From the NCBI RefSeq assembly GCF_018446385.1, contig NC_055996.1, forward strand, positions 131,364,532-131,428,531: a stretch of 64,000 nucleotides of DNA, read 5' to 3'. The stretch comes from Zingiber officinale (lineage: Eukaryota; Streptophyta; Magnoliopsida; Zingiberales; Zingiberaceae). The notes under the pieces were generated by a model that saw nothing but the letters and a program-made list of their open reading frames with translations, did no database searches and had not been told where the DNA came from. Position 1 is the first letter of the stretch. The number at the start of each line of letters is the position of its first letter. Made by a program: the position numbers and the translations under genes. Of the stretch, positions 23,456 through 35,880 are shown in pieces.

Positions 23456-24933
23456 TGTTGAGTCACTTCGAGAGCTAAAGGAGGGGTGATAAGCTCTATT
23501 CGCTTCGATGAGTTGTTGCAACAGAAAACACTCAAGCAAATGCTAATGCCAAAGATTTACTTAGTGTCCACCTCAAGAAGAGGTGACTAATCCAAAGATC
23601 CGACCCTCACTCACACATCTACTATAAAACACTCCTTCTCATAAACACTCCAGAGGCGGAGAAGTCTTGTATAAACTCACACACACACAGTAGATACAAG
23701 AAGAGAAAGATACAAGCTTATACAAATAAAAACTTACAAGATTTACAATAAAGAAACCCTAGCTTGCTCTCTTCTTGCTTGTAGACATCTCTTGAACCTT
23801 AGTGCAGCAACACTTGTATCCAAGAAGCTTCCAAGAACTGGTGCGTAGATCTGTGCTCGGTGAAGAGAGTGGAAGAGAAGAGATGCGGTGAACAGTGCAT
23901 GCGAACTCCTTTTCTACCTGCATAACGGTTATATTTTCAACCTTAATTGACTACCCTAGTCGATTACGCCTTTCTAATCGATTAGAAGACTCTCTGTTCG
24001 TGCGATCATCGACCATAAACGATTAAGTCAATAGCTTAATTGCTTATCAAAGCCTTTATGCATTCGTGAAATCCTAGCTTAATCGATTACCGTAATCGAT
24101 TAACCTAATTAATTACAGACCTCTCCGTGTACTCGTAGAAATGGGCTTTAAGCGATTGTCTTAATCACTTAACCTATGGTAATCGATTAACATAATCGAT
24201 TACCAAACCCTAACTTTTAAACTTAAGTCTAGGGTTCGTTTACCCAACATCCAGTCAACCATGACATGTTGGGACTCCTCCTTGCCTAACATCTGGTCAT
24301 CCTTGACTTGCTGGGACTTCTTCACCAAGTGTTCGGTCAATCCTTTGACCAATTTGCACTTTTTTTCTTGTGCCAAGTATTCGATCAAACCTTTGACTCA
24401 CTTAGACTTTTCTCTGTCTGGCGTCACTCACTAGGACTTTCTCACTGCCTAGTTTCACTCACTAGAGCTTTTCACCTGCTTTCACTCAATAAATTTTCAA
24501 ACTATCTGGCTTTACTCACTAAAACTTCTCATCTGCCTAGTTTCACTCACTAGGATTTTTTACTTGGTTTCACTCTCCAGGACTTCTCATCTATCTAGCT
24601 TCACTCACTGGGACTTTTCACCTGGCTTCACTCACCAGGACTTTCCAGTCAACCTTGACCTACTCGAATCTTCTTTTACCAACCATCCTATTAGTCTTGC
24701 CCTTGTCTAACCTCTAGTTAGGATTTCCCAGTTAAGTATCTTGTCAATCTTGACCCACTTGACTCTTCTTCACATCAAATTGGTAAACTTTGACCAATCT
24801 TCTCGAATGGACAATTGCACCTACAATCTTCATATATTGTCAAACATTAAAACTCAAACATTAAGACTCCAGCTTAAGTCAATTCAAGTTTAGTCAAACT
24901 AGTCAACCTTGACTTAGAAAAATTGCACCAACA
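23456..24933 (-). mobile_element. Solo LTR inserted in the copia pol gene
   Basis: This 1478-bp insertion starts TGTTGAGTCAC and ends GCACCAACA on the plus strand, giving TG...CA ends. It is flanked by AGACG (23451-23455) and AGACA (24934-24938), a 5-bp target duplication with one CpG-type change. Removing it lets the copia reading frame continue directly from one side to the other, which confirms the borders. Inside are repeated ATCGATTA motifs around 23975-24200 and a run of repeats around TCACTCACTAGGACTT at 24420-24650. No coding sequence remains, so it is a solo LTR read from the minus strand. Confidence 0.82.
24420..24650. repeat. Short tandem repeats inside the solo LTR
   Basis: About eight imperfect units of 25-35 bases carry the core TTTCACTCACTAGGACTT with variants. 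They lie wholly inside the LTR at 23456-24933 and are probably part of its family structure. Confidence 0.7.
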
Positions 24934-26472
24934 AGACATGCACACTCAAGCATATCAGATATATACTTTGACTAGGATAAAAAATAATATTTTGGGGAAT
25001 AGGTGACCTCTATACCCAGAAAGTAGCAGAGTATACCCAAGTCTTTTATAATAAAATAACGAGCTAGAAGCAATTCCATCAGAATTATCGTAGTAATAAT
25101 CATGTCATCAACATATAACAATAAAAGAATGCAATCTGCACTCATACATCTGACAAACAATATTGAATCATGGTAACTAGGATGAAAATTAAGCGAAGTA
25201 ATCACTATAGAGAATTTCTCAAACCAAACACGAGGTGCTTGTTTGAGACCATAAAACACTTTACAAAACCTACAAACTTCACTAGGTTGGTGTGAAACAC
25301 CAGGAGGAGGTGTCCTATAAATTTTTTAATTAAGATCATCATTTATAAATACATTCTTGACATCCATATGAGATATTTTCCATCTACAAACAGAAGCAAC
25401 AACAATCAGAGTATGAACATTTATTATTTTTATAACATAAGCAAATGTTTACTCATAATCTATGTCATACTCCTAAGAATAACCTTTAGCAACAAAACTA
25501 GTTTTGTATTAAATAGATCTATCAAATTTAGTTTTGATCTAATATACCCAATAAGAACCAATGGTATGTTTTTCTAGTGGCAATGGTATAAAATCTCATG
25601 TATGAGTCTGATGTAAAATAGTTAGTTCTTCAGTCATGGCATTCTATGAAAGTAGATTATGAACAACTTCTCTATAGAATACAAACTCAGAAAGACAATG
25701 AACAAATGTAACAAATTAAGCAAAATAATGAGAATAATAAGAGTAAGCAAAATCTGGTAGTTTAGTAGACTTATAAATATGAGTGGACTGACAACAACGG
25801 AGAGAAGGATCATCCGCAACATCAGGAGATGATTGGGTAGCGGCGGAAGTATGTGGAGCAGGTATCTTGGGAAACAAAATACCATATTTAATTGAGCTAC
25901 TAGTAGAAACTATGGGTGAAGCTTCCTCAATATCAGTATTGAAAGGATCAATGCAAAACAGATCTAACTTTGTCATATTATGTAAACTATTTGGAATAGA
26001 AAAGAATGAAATATGCTCAAGAAACATAATATGACGAGAGACGCAACTTTTGGCTGATGGGATTAAAGTAATGATATTTTTTTTGACCAACATCATAACA
26101 CAAAAAGACATATAGTGTAGACCGATGAGCTAACTTATTACGTTTAATATGTGAATGAAGGACAAAGCAAGTACAACAAAAAAACACGTAAAGAGGAATA
26201 AGCAGGAGCATGCCCACACAATTTTCAAAATGTGACAAGCTTGAATTGTGTGAGGTTGGAATTCGATTAATCACGTGAGCAACCGTAAGGATTGTTTTCC
26301 TCCAAAAGACACTAGGAACACTAGTAAATGATAAAAATAAATAGGTTATTTCAAGAAGATGTCTATGTTTTCATTCAGTCACATTATTATGTTCAAGAGC
26401 ATCTATACACAAGGTTTGATGAATACTATCATCAAAAGCAAGTAAACTTGAAAAAGTAATTCAAAGTGTATT

Positions 26473-26506
26473 CCCCGCCCCCCCCCCCCCAAAAAAAAAA
26501 AAAAAA
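26473..26506. repeat. Homopolymer tract C then A
   Basis: A run of about 13 C followed directly by about 15 A lies inside decayed copia integrase sequence. It has no likely function, and its length is prone to sequencing error. Confidence 0.9.
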
Positions 26507-26656
26507 TCATAACAAAAGCACTTTATGACACTAGAATGTTAAGTTTTCACAAGAACTTTAAAGTTATTAAAAATGGTAATATAATCATACATGAATTTCA
26601 TAAGATAGACACAAGAATAACGAGTGCAATCATCAATAAATAAAATATAATACCTT

Positions 26657-26881
26657 TGTTGGAGCAATCAGTGTAACTCTATGTTCTGATGTTTGGACAA
26701 AGGTTTAAATTAGATTTATTATTGTACTTGATATGCACTTGTGAGTGTGCATGATATATGTACAACAAGGTAAAGTCTAAGTGTGTAGCATTGGAGGTAT
26801 AAGTCCAAGTGCGTACCCTTAGCAATGTAAGTCCAAGTGTGATTTTGATAAAGGTGAAAGTCCAAGTGGAGTCTTGGCGGT
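26657..26881 (+). repeat. Truncated start of another LTR
   Basis: The sequence begins TGTTGGAGCAATCAGTG exactly where copia integrase similarity stops, as the 5' end of an LTR would. It contains several copies of AAGTCCAAGTG and is cut off at 26881 by the Tat LTR. This suggests an older LTR element into which the Tat element inserted or recombined. Its remainder is not identified with certainty; 58782-59050 is a candidate. Confidence 0.55.
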
Positions 26882-28093
26882 TGATACGGTTAGTGATGGA
26901 GGGGCCCAAGAGGAAAGGATTAGAAAAGTCCAGGCTATGTGGCGGTTAAAAGTCACGAGGAGGTGGCGGTCAATAGTCATGGCGACTTGACGGTCAAAAA
27001 GGCAGGCTGACAGGGCAGTCAGGGCTCAGCATAGGCAGAAGCGGGTTGGGATCGGCGGAGCTGAGTGGAGTCAGCTCGATCCACAGGCCTGCAGTAGAGG
27101 GCCCGGAAATACAGAGCACAGAGGCCGGTCAGGATCGGCAGAGCTGAGCGGAGTCAGCCCGAGCTACAGACCTGCGGTTGAGGGCCAGGAAGTACAAAGC
27201 GCAGGATGCAAGTCGGTATCGGCAGAGCTAAGCAGAGGCCAAGAACTGGAAGTATAGGCCAATGGGTCGGAAGCGCAGGATGCAAGTCGGTATCGGCAGA
27301 GCTAAGCAGAGGTCCAGAACTGGAAGTATAGGCCAATGGGTCGGAAGCGGCAGAGCTGATCAGAAGCAGGCCGAGCTACAGACCTGCGGTTGAGGGCCAG
27401 GAAGTACAAAGTGCAGGATGCGGGTTGAAGATCAGCGTAGCTATGTCTAGACAGTTAAGGCTGCAAGCCTGCGAGTTGGAGGCCTGGAAATGCGAACCAC
27501 AGGTGCAGGCTGGTGCGGGGACACAATGGATCGGAGGAGCTAAGTAATACGGGAGCGGAGAATCTCAACGGTCCGTCAAGGGTAATCATTACATACCAAA
27601 GATGCGGGCGAAGGCGAAGGTTCCTGAAACGAAAAGATGCCCTCATAGCCAGTAGTAGCCTGCCAGCTGTCCCTCATTACAGGACAAAACTCAAGTGCGA
27701 AGGCGGAGGTTCCTAATAGAAAGATGCTTTCACAACAAATAGCAGCGCGACAGATGTCCAGGACTAGAGGACAAAGCCGGGCGTCTAACGTTTTCTGACA
27801 GAGGGGCAGGTTCTAGCAGGAGGACGCATAAAAGGGGAGAAATCCCTCGTACGCAGGTACGCACTTACACTTCTTTTCCAATGCTTTTCCTTTTCTTATC
27901 ATTGACTAAGACTTTGAGTTGCCTTTGTTAGCCGGATCACTTGTTTGGTCTCTCTTCTACCTAGAAGAGGGATTGCGCAGGGTCCTGCAGCCGCATCAGC
28001 CACCCGTGGGGAGCCTGCACCGCCCGCGACTTTCCGTCAACGCCCAGTCCACCGCGACCGGCCTTCGTCCGACTCAGCTTCCGGACGGGATCA
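26882..28093 (+). repeat. 5' LTR of Tat element (LTR1)
   Basis: It starts TGATACGGTTAG and ends GACGGGATCA, just before the primer-binding region. It shares most of its length with LTR2 at 44706-45982. The part around 27060-27430 holds sub-repeats with the core AAGTCGGTATCGGCAGAGCT, differing in number between the LTRs. A TATA-like GCATAAAAGGGG lies at 27826-27837. Downstream of it, about 27861-27975 differs completely from the matching part of LTR2, although both sides match. Confidence 0.88.
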
Positions 28094-28097
28094 AATT

Positions 28098-28115
28098 TGG
28101 CGCCGTCTGTGGGAA
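28098..28115 (+). other. Primer-binding region of Tat element
   Basis: TGGCGCCGTCTGTGGGAA follows the LTR end after four bases. This sequence is typical of the start of the internal region in plant Tat-type elements. An identical copy follows LTR2 at about 45987. Confidence 0.8.
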
Positions 28116-28142
28116 CACAAGAGCCTGTTCCGGAGCGTGAAG

Positions 28143-29242
28143 ATGGAGGATTCCGGTCGAAGCTCTAGCCGGAGGATCAACGCAACTATGACTGCGGGGG
28201 AGTATGAGCTTTTCAAGGAGGTTAGGAAGCAGGCCGCCTCCGAAAGACAAGGCACAGTTTCACGACCTCGCCTAGCCCTTGAGGTATCCAAAGAACTAGC
28301 TCCCGCTTCCGACAGGAGCTCAAAGAGGAAGCAGCCGGAAGAACTTCCGCGTGCTTCATTCCGAGAGCCTCGCCGCGATTATCATCGGGCCGGACCTCGC
28401 GGGCGTAGTCCAAAGAAGGAGGAGCCGCCAGCCTCAGTGGCGGAAAGCTCTCTACACCCGCCTCGGGATTCAGGAAAGGGGAAGGCCGTGATCATGGCTG
28501 AAGATCTGCCCGAAGATCCTGACGATAAGGTACCTTTCTCCGCCCAGATCTTGAAAGAAAGCCTGCCGAGGGGTTACCGAGCCCCAAACATTGGAGAATA
28601 TGATGGGAGCAAGGACCCAGAAGAGCATCTGAGAAAGTTCAAGAACACGGCTATATTGTATCAATATAGCGATGCCGTCAAATGCCGAGTCTTCCTGCAC
28701 ACTCTGTCGGGATCGGCGCAAAAGTGGTTCGATGGATTGCCCCCAGAATCCATCAGCCGCTTCAGGGACTTCAAAACGGCCTTCCTGCGCCGTTTCGCCA
28801 GCAGTCATAAGTACCAAAACACCGACCACTGTCTTTTTGCTCTTAAGCAGGAGTCAACTGAGCCCCTACGAAGCTACATCAATCGATTCAGTCAAGTAGC
28901 CAACGACGTCCCCTCTGCCACCTCTGAGATACTGATGAGCGCCTTCTCCCACGGATTGCGAGAAGGGGAATTCTTCAGAGATCTCATCAAAAAGCCCGCC
29001 CGAAGTTTTGACGATATGGTAGAGAAAGCTTCGTGCTATATCAAAGTGGAAGAAGCGCAGGCCGCCAGGCGGGAAGCCGAGAAGACGGTGGCACCAGGCA
29101 ACCGACCTGAAAGAAGAGCACCACAGCCAGCCCAGCCCTTCCAGCGCATTCAACCCAGGCCTGCCCCCAGCCCGCTCTGGGAGCCAGGCCAGCTCCGCGA
29201 GTCGCCGCCATACAAGTGCCCAGGCCTGGACCAAGGGGAGCA
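28143..29242 (+). CDS. gag: Tat gag polyprotein, N-terminal part
   Basis: The ATG at 28143 (MEDSGRSSSRRINATM) follows the leader; the open frame extends upstream only through non-ATG codons. Residues 1-150 are basic and Ser/Arg-rich. A retrotransposon Gag (capsid) domain follows, with PEEHLRKFKN, then SGSAQKWFDGLPPESISRFR and LRRFASSHKY. The frame should then pass into a Cys-His stretch (YCTYHRSRTHDLSNCFQFARD), but this is shifted by one base between about 29210 and 29240. The original frame runs on without meaning to 29422. Gag builds the virus-like particle in the cytoplasm. It is intact apart from this shift. Confidence 0.88.
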
Positions 29243-29869
29243 CCATATTGCACATATCATCGGTCCAGGACGCACGATCTCAGCAACTGCTTCCAATTCG
29301 CCCGGGATTCCAGGCGAGCTGCGGAGCAAGGCTTGCCTCCCCCGGCACTGGCGCCCCAAATACAGAGAATGGAGGAAGAACGGGCTGCAGCTGGGCGTGC
29401 TCGGCAGGCCCGGCCCGACCTAGCTGGCCCATCTAACCAAGCTGGTCCCGGCGAAGACCGAAGAGACGCCGGAGAACTCGATAATCGGGGCAACGTGGCT
29501 ATGCGAGAGATTGGTATGATTTCAGGAGGGCCCACTGACGGAGACTCAGGCCGGGCACGTAAAGCACATAGCCGGCGACTATATGTGGGGGTCGTGGGAT
29601 GCAGCTACGAACAGGCATCTGGCCCTGTCCTCAGCTTCGGGCCCCAAGACTTGGAGGGTTTAGGGCTGCCCCACGATGATGCCCTCATAATCAGGGCCGT
29701 TATTGCTAATAGCCGAGTGGCTCGGGTCTTTGTGGATACCGGGAGCTCGGTCAACATTTTATTCAGGGCTGCGTTTGAGGAGATGCAGATCGACGCCGCT
29801 GAGCTACAACCTGTAACCACTTCCTTGTACGGATTTACAGGTAATGAAGTCAAGCCCATGGGTCAGATC
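29216..29869 (+). CDS. Tat gag C-terminus and aspartic protease, interrupted
   Basis: This frame continues gag after the shift, with the Cys-His segment CTYHRSRTHDLSNCF and a variable Ala/Arg-rich linker. Then comes the retropepsin domain with DTGSSVNILF at about 29735-29765, whose Asp is the catalytic residue. The frame meets the copia LTR at 29870 and resumes at 32278, so the real protease-pol junction is split. The open frame crosses into the LTR for about 20 codons by chance. Confidence 0.88.
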
Positions 29870-32277
29870 TGTTGGTTGCTACTCGGAAAACCTATAGGTT
29901 CCACTGTACAAAAATTTTGTACAAAGGTCTGAACCTTTTCCTAGCTACCATGTGTTCTTTTAAATTAAATTTTGGATCGCCTGCGGAACTTAACACGTTT
30001 GATCCAAAACTCAATCTATTTGTTCTTTTAGGTTTTGACTTGGATCTCCTGCGGAACTTAACACGTTCGACCCAAGTCTCCTTAAGTTATTAATTCCATT
30101 AAATATTAATTTCCATAAAAGGTTCCCAATATACTGGCGTGGCGAGGCACATGGCCTTCTTGGATATGGGAGCAACCACCACCGACTAGACAAAACCTTT
30201 AATAGAAAGCTAATATTTAATTTCCTAAAATAACTTTAGGTTAACCAAAGAGAACAATCAAATCACAAGGAAAAGAAAGAAACAAAGAACACAACTTCGA
30301 AAAACATATTCGAACTTCTAGAACGTAAGCCTCTTGTATTTGGTATTATTTCCATAAATAACTAGCATGATGCGGAAATAAAATTTACTAGTTATACCTT
30401 GTAGAAAAACCTCTTGATCTTCTACCGTATTCCTCTTCTAACCTCGGACGTTGTGTGGGCAACGATCTTCCGAGACGAGAAACCACCAATCACCTTCTTC
30501 TCCTCCTAGCTAGGTTCGCCAACAAAGAGGAAGCTTCACCAAGGAAGAAAACAAAATACTAACCAAGCTCCAAGAGATGCTAGCTTTCTCTCCTTCTTCT
30601 TCTTCTTCTCCGAGTAGTATCCGCCACCACAAGAGCTCCAATAGAAGGGTAGGGTTCGGCCACCACAAGAGGAAGAGAGGGAGAGGTTGGTCGGTCACAC
30701 CAAGGAACAAAAGAGGGAGAGGAATAATAGATGTTGTGTCTTGTGAAGGCACCTCACCCTTCTTTTATATTCCTTGGCCTAGGCAAATTAGGAAATTTAA
30801 TTACAATAAATTTTCCTTAATTTCCTTGACATGATTTAATTGAGAGAAATAAAATAAAATTTCCCCAATTAATTTCAAGTGGCCGGCCACATTATTGGAA
30901 AACAAAAGAGGACAAGTTTTAATCAACAATTAAAACTTCCTAATTTGTTTCCGGAAATTTTAAAAAATAAAATTTCTCTTTAAAATCTCTTCATGGTTGA
31001 TAAAAGGAAATTTCTATAATTTTAATTTTATCAACATGTGAATAATTTTTTTAAAAAAAAATAAAACATCTCTCCAATCTACAAATAAGGAAAGAGATCT
31101 AATCTCTTTCTTTAATCTTTTGTAGATCTTTTACAAGAGAGATATTTTAATTTTAATTCTCTTTAAAATATATCTTCCACATAATAATAAAAATTAAAAT
31201 TAAATTTCCTTTTTAATTTATTTTGGCCGGCCCTACTAGCTTGGGTTCAAGCTAGGGCCGGCCACCCAATCTCATACCTAGGCCTAGCTTGATCCCAAGC
31301 TAGCTTGGCCGGCCCCTATTGGGTGGGTATAGAAGGTGGGTATAGGTGGGTATAGAACTCTATAAATAAGAGGCTATGATAGGGACCGAGAGGAGGAATT
31401 GGTTTTGGTCTCCCGATAAAATTAAGCATCCCGTGTTCGCCCCGAACACACAACTTAATTTTATCAATGATAATTCATTCCACTAGAGAACTATCATTGA
31501 ACTACCGCACCAATCCCAAATTACATTTTTGGGCTCCTTCTTATTATGAGTGTGTTAGTCTCCCTGTGTTTAAGATATCGAATGTCCACTAATTAAGTGA
31601 GTTACTGACAACTCATTTAATTAATATCTAAGTCCAAGAGTAGTACCACTCAACCTTCTTATCATGTCGGACTAAGTCCACCTGCAGGGTTTAACATGAC
31701 AATCTTTATGAGCTCCTCTTGAGGACATTATCAACCTAGTATCTCTAGGACACAGTTTCCTTCTATAATCAACAACACACACTATAAGTGATACTATTTC
31801 CCAACTTATCGGGTTTATTGATTCAACGAACTAAATCTCACCCATTGATAAATTAAAGAAATAAATATCAAATATATGTGCTTGTTATTACATTAGGATT
31901 AAGAGCACACACTTCCATAATAACCGAGGTCTTTGTTTCTTTATAAAGTCAGTATAAAAGAAACGACCTCAAATGGTCCTACTCAATACACTCTGAGTGT
32001 ACTAGTGTAATTATATAGTCAAGATAAACTAATACCTAATTACACTATGACCTTCCAATGGTTTGTTCCTTTCCATCATGGTCGTGAGCTACTGTTTATA
32101 ATTTATAAGGTATTGATAACATGATCTTCTGTGTGTGACACCACACACCATGTCATCTACAATATAAATTAATTGAACAACTACATTTATCATAAATGTA
32201 GACATTTGACCAATGTGATTCTTATTTCTAGATAAATGTTTATACCAAAAGCTAGGCTTTTAGTATACACTCCAACA
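29870..32277 (-). mobile_element. Copia solo LTR inside Tat copy 1
   Basis: This 2408-bp LTR reads 5' to 3' on the minus strand. On the plus strand it starts TGTTGGTTGCTACTCGG and ends TACACTCCAACA. It is flanked by a perfect 5-bp target duplication, AGATC, at 29865-29869 and 32278-32282. No internal copia sequence is left, so it is a solo LTR formed by LTR-LTR recombination. A minus-strand TATA box, ATATAAAAG, lies near 30765-30775. Palindromic blocks rich in GGCCGGCC and AGCTTG lie at about 31225-31310. The open frames inside, rich in Lys and Leu, are fortuitous. Confidence 0.95.
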
Positions 32278-35200
32278 AGATCAATCTGGCCATTTCCATG
32301 GGCACTGAGCCATTGGTGCGCACGCGGAGGAGCACTTTCATTGTGGTGGATTCGCCTTCCTCCTACAACGTTATCCTGGGAAGGCCAGCCCTGCATGAGT
32401 TCCGGGCTGCCGTTTCCACCTTTCACCAGAAGATCAAGTTCCCGGTCGGCGAGCAGGTCGGGGAGGTCAAGGGGGAGCAGAAAGCGTCTCGTAGCTGCTA
32501 CATAGACATGGTCCGAGTAGAGGCGCGCAAAAGCCGGAGGACGCAAGATGGGGGAGTACACGCTATCCAAGAGGAACCGTTACCTATTACTGAAGAACCG
32601 ATCTCTTGGGAGGAGGTCCAGCTACACCCCGACAGATCGGAGAGCATCACTCGCATCGCCAGTGACTTACCTCCGGGGCTTAAAGCGGAGCTGATACAGT
32701 GTCTGAGCCGCAACCGAGACGTCTTCGCTTGGTCGCCAGAGGAGTTGCCCGGGGTCAGACCAGAAGTAGCCGAACACAAATTATATATTATACCCGAGGC
32801 TAAGCTAGTCAAGCAGAAGAAGAGAAACTTCCCTGCCGAGCAGAATAAAATTATCCGAGCTGAAGTAGAGCAGCTCCTGAAGGCTGGACACGTCCGAGAG
32901 GTGCAATTCCCGTCTTGGCTCTCTAACGTTGTGTTAGTAAAGAAGCCAAACAACAAGTGGAGGGTGTGCATAGACTTTCGCGACCTCAACAAAGCCACTC
33001 CCAAAGACTGTTATCCTCTCCCGCGTATCGATCAGGTGGTGGACTCAACGGCTGGTTGTGAAAGGATATGCATGATGGACGCTTATCAGGGATATCATCA
33101 AATACCCTTAGCCCAGGAAGACCAGGAGAAAGTCAGCTTCATAACGGCTGACGGTACTTTCTGCTATACCGTCATGCCATTCGGACTCAGGAACGCTGGA
33201 GCTACCTACCAAAGGATGATGGACAAAGTCTTTCGGGCTCAGATCGGGCGGAACGTAGAGGTTTATGTTGATGACATCCTGATCAAGTCCCCTCTGGCGT
33301 CCAGTCTGATAAAAGATGTAGAAGAAACCTGTGAGACTCTGAGGCAATATGGGGTGAAGCTGAATCCCTTGAAATGTCTATTCGGGGCCAAAGGAGGGAA
33401 GTTTCTGGGCTATCTGGTGACCGAACGAGGGATAGAGGCCAACCCTGAGAAGGTGCAAGCACTTCGGAACATGCAGATCCCTCAGAATCTGAAGGAGACG
33501 CAGAAGCTGGTCGGCAGGATAACAGCCCTGTCCCGATTTATCTCCAAATCTGCAGATAGAGCGGCGCCCTTCTTCAAAGTGCTCAGGAAAGCGGCCAAGT
33601 TTCAATGGACGGAAGAATGCACACAGGCCTTTGAAGAGCTGAAGCAGTACCTGGAATCTTTGCCATCACTGTTCAAACCTGTTGTGGGAGAGCCCCTTTG
33701 GGTCTACTTGTCGGCCACCCCCGAGGCCGTGGGGGCTGTGCTAGTTAAGGAGCAGGATAATGTACAACGGCCGGTGTATTTCTTCAGTCATCTATTGAAG
33801 GGGGCCGAATCTCGGTATACGGCCCTGGAAAAGTTGGTCTATGGACTTGTTCTCATGGCTCGGCGTCTCCGACCGTATTTCTTGGCGCACCCCATTACCG
33901 TCTTGACGAACAGTACAATGGGCCGAGCTCTCACCAAGGTGGAAGTGGCGGGTCGGCTTATCAAGTGGGCAACTGAGCTAGGGGAGTATGACATACAATA
34001 TCAGCCTCGAACCGCAATCAAAGCACAGGCTCTGGCAGATTTCCTGACAGAAGTATACCCAGCGGACTCAGAAGAGGTCTGGAAAATCTACGTGGACGGG
34101 TCGGCTACCCATCGGGGGAGTGGCGTAGGAGCACTGCTCATATCCCCACAGGGAGATATCATGCAGTTGGTCGTGCGGTTAAATTTCAGAGCCACCAACA
34201 ATGAGGCAGAATATGAAGCTCTACTAACAGGCCTGCAAGCAGCTCGGCATGTGGGGGCGAGCCGAGTCATCATATATTCCGATTCCCAGCTGGTAACGCA
34301 GCAGACAACCGGGCAATTTGGGGTGAATAGCGAGAGGATGCAAGTTTATAAGGAGGCTTATGAAAAGATGAAGGGAGAATTCAAGGAGGTCACAGTCACG
34401 AAGATTCCTAGAGCTGAAAATGAAAGAGCGGATGAGTTGCCTAAGATGACTAGTTCCCTGAGTACATGGACGCTCGACCAATCTATAGCGCAGACCTTCC
34501 TTGTAGCCCAGATAGATTTACAGAATAACGCGGGAGAAGTAATTGATTGGAGAGCACCCATAACGAGCTTTCTTCAGCAAGGAGCCATATCCACCAACCC
34601 CGAGGAAGCGCGTATGATCAGGAGGCAAGCTCACTCTTATGCAATGATTGGGGATCAGCTATACAAAAGGTCTTTCTCCAGACCTCTACTCAAGTGCCTG
34701 AATATGGAGGAAGCGGACCAGGCCTTGCGAGAGATACATTCGGGGTGCTGTGGTAATCACGCTGGGGGAAGAACGCTGGCTCGGAAGGTATTGTTGGCTG
34801 GTTATTTCTGGCCTACCTTGCAGAAGGGCGCACAGAGGTTGGTGAATACTTGTCTATCATGCCAGAAGTACCAGAGCCTGACGCACAGACCTACAGAGCT
34901 GCTGAGAACTTCTACAGTATCCTGCCCTTTCGACCAATGGGGTATGGATATCGTGGGGCCTTTTCCGATGGCTACCGGGCAGAGGCGCTTCTTGTTGGTA
35001 GCAGTAGACTACTTCTCCAAGTGGGTAGAAGCAGAAGCCCTAGCCATAATCACTGAAGATGCGGTGATCCAGTTCCTATGGAAAAATATCTTTTGCAGAT
35101 TTGGCTTACCCCATAAGTTAGTGTCGGACAATGGCAGACAATTCCAGGGGCACAGGATACAGAATTGGTGCAAGGGGTTCGGCATAACTCAGGCCTTCAC

Positions 35201-35486
35201 CTCAGTGGCTCATCCTCAAAGTAATGGTCAGACCGAGGTGGTCAATCAGGAGATAGTACGCGGGCTTAAAGTCAAGCTGGATCACATGGGAGGCAGCTGG
35301 GTGGACGAGCTCCCAGGCATTTTGTGGGCCTACCGTACGACGCCCCGAGAGAGCACAGGTCTGACACCCTTCCATCTGGTCTATGGTAATGAAGCGGTGG
35401 TTCCTCTGGAGGTCGGGATACCTTCTGTAAGAAGGATGATGTACGACGAAGAGAACACCGAGCGGCGGCTGGCTGAACTGGATTGA
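32278..35486 (+). CDS. pol: Tat pol: RT, dual RNase H, integrase
   Basis: The frame resumes after the solo LTR with the protease tail (YNVILGRPALHEF). Reverse transcriptase spans about 32850-33500 (WRVCIDFRDLN, FCYTVMPFGLRNAGATYQRM, catalytic VYVDD at 33261-33275). A degenerate RNase H follows (EPLWVYLSATPEAVGAVL). Then comes a complete second RNase H with Asp in IYVDGSATHRGSG, Glu in NNEAEYEAL and Asp in IYSDSQLV. Integrase has the zinc-binding HHCC (HSGCCGNHAGG, then CLSCQKYQ) and DDE residues in WGMDIVGPFP, VSDNGRQFQ and GQTEVVNQEI. It ends early at a TGA at 35484-35486 caused by a one-base shift; the tail continues in the next frame. All catalytic residues are present. Confidence 0.94.
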
Positions 35487-35754
35487 GCAAACAGCTGCCA
35501 GGTTGGAAGCCTACAGACAGAGGATGAGACAGAACTATAATAGGAAGGTGATCCCTCGGTTCTTCGGAGAAGGTGACCTGGTCTGGAAGCAGATAAAGCC
35601 CTTAGGGGAAGTGACGAAGTTGGCTCCTCAATGGGATGGACCGTACAAGGTTATCAAGAGATTGGCATCGGGAGCACACTATTTACAAGACGCTCAAGGA
35701 AGGAAGTTGGATCGACCTTGGAGTGCCAACTACCTGCGGCCCTATCGAGTTTGA
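35487..35754 (+). pseudogene. Integrase C-terminal tail, frameshifted
   Basis: Just after the TGA, a different frame carries the usual integrase C-terminus of Ty3 elements: RLEAYRQRMRQNYNRKV, then FGEGDLVWKQIKPLGE and APQWDGPYKVIKRL, ending RPWSANYLRPYRV and a stop at 35752-35754. This is the end of pol, separated by one lost base near 35484. Confidence 0.9.
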
Positions 35755-35880
35755 GGGGGCTGGCTCTGTGGACGTAGGCTGGATCAGACGATGGGCGTGG
35801 AAGCAGTAGGATAGTCAAGTGAAAACTCGAAAAGACATATGTACATGTAACAATTTCCCAGTTTAAGTGGCTAGTACAGA

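Larger units (their letters stand above)
22720..26656 (-). mobile_element. Decayed Ty1/copia element, split by a solo LTR
   Basis: On the minus strand, integrase remnants come first (about 26650-26510, DDCTRYSCVYLM; then 26274-26017 with GQKKYHYFNP). Reverse transcriptase follows (25259-24972, FYGLKQAPRVWF and LLLYVDDMIITT), then 23455-22720 with SLYRTIVGSLVYLIVTRPDI and the RNase H part (DPMDHKSTISFCIF). Many stops and frameshifts lie throughout. No LTR or gag is seen; the 5' side is cut off at 26656, where another LTR sequence begins. A 1478-bp LTR insertion interrupts the end of reverse transcriptase. Confidence 0.88.

Noticed and set aside
23528..24952. 11-bp direct repeat ACACTCAAGCA as a target duplication around 23539-24941
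   Set aside because: It places the borders off the TG...CA ends and leaves LTR-like sequence outside. The 5-bp AGACG/AGACA borders restore the copia frame, so the 11-bp match is probably chance.
27945..28142. Gag starting at 27945
   Set aside because: The first codon there is TTG and the segment lies partly in the LTR. The first ATG in frame after the primer-binding region is at 28143.
29257..29535. Minus-strand frames over gag-protease as further antisense genes
   Set aside because: They mirror GC-rich coding sequence and lack promoters and start context. Only the frames downstream of pol have independent support.
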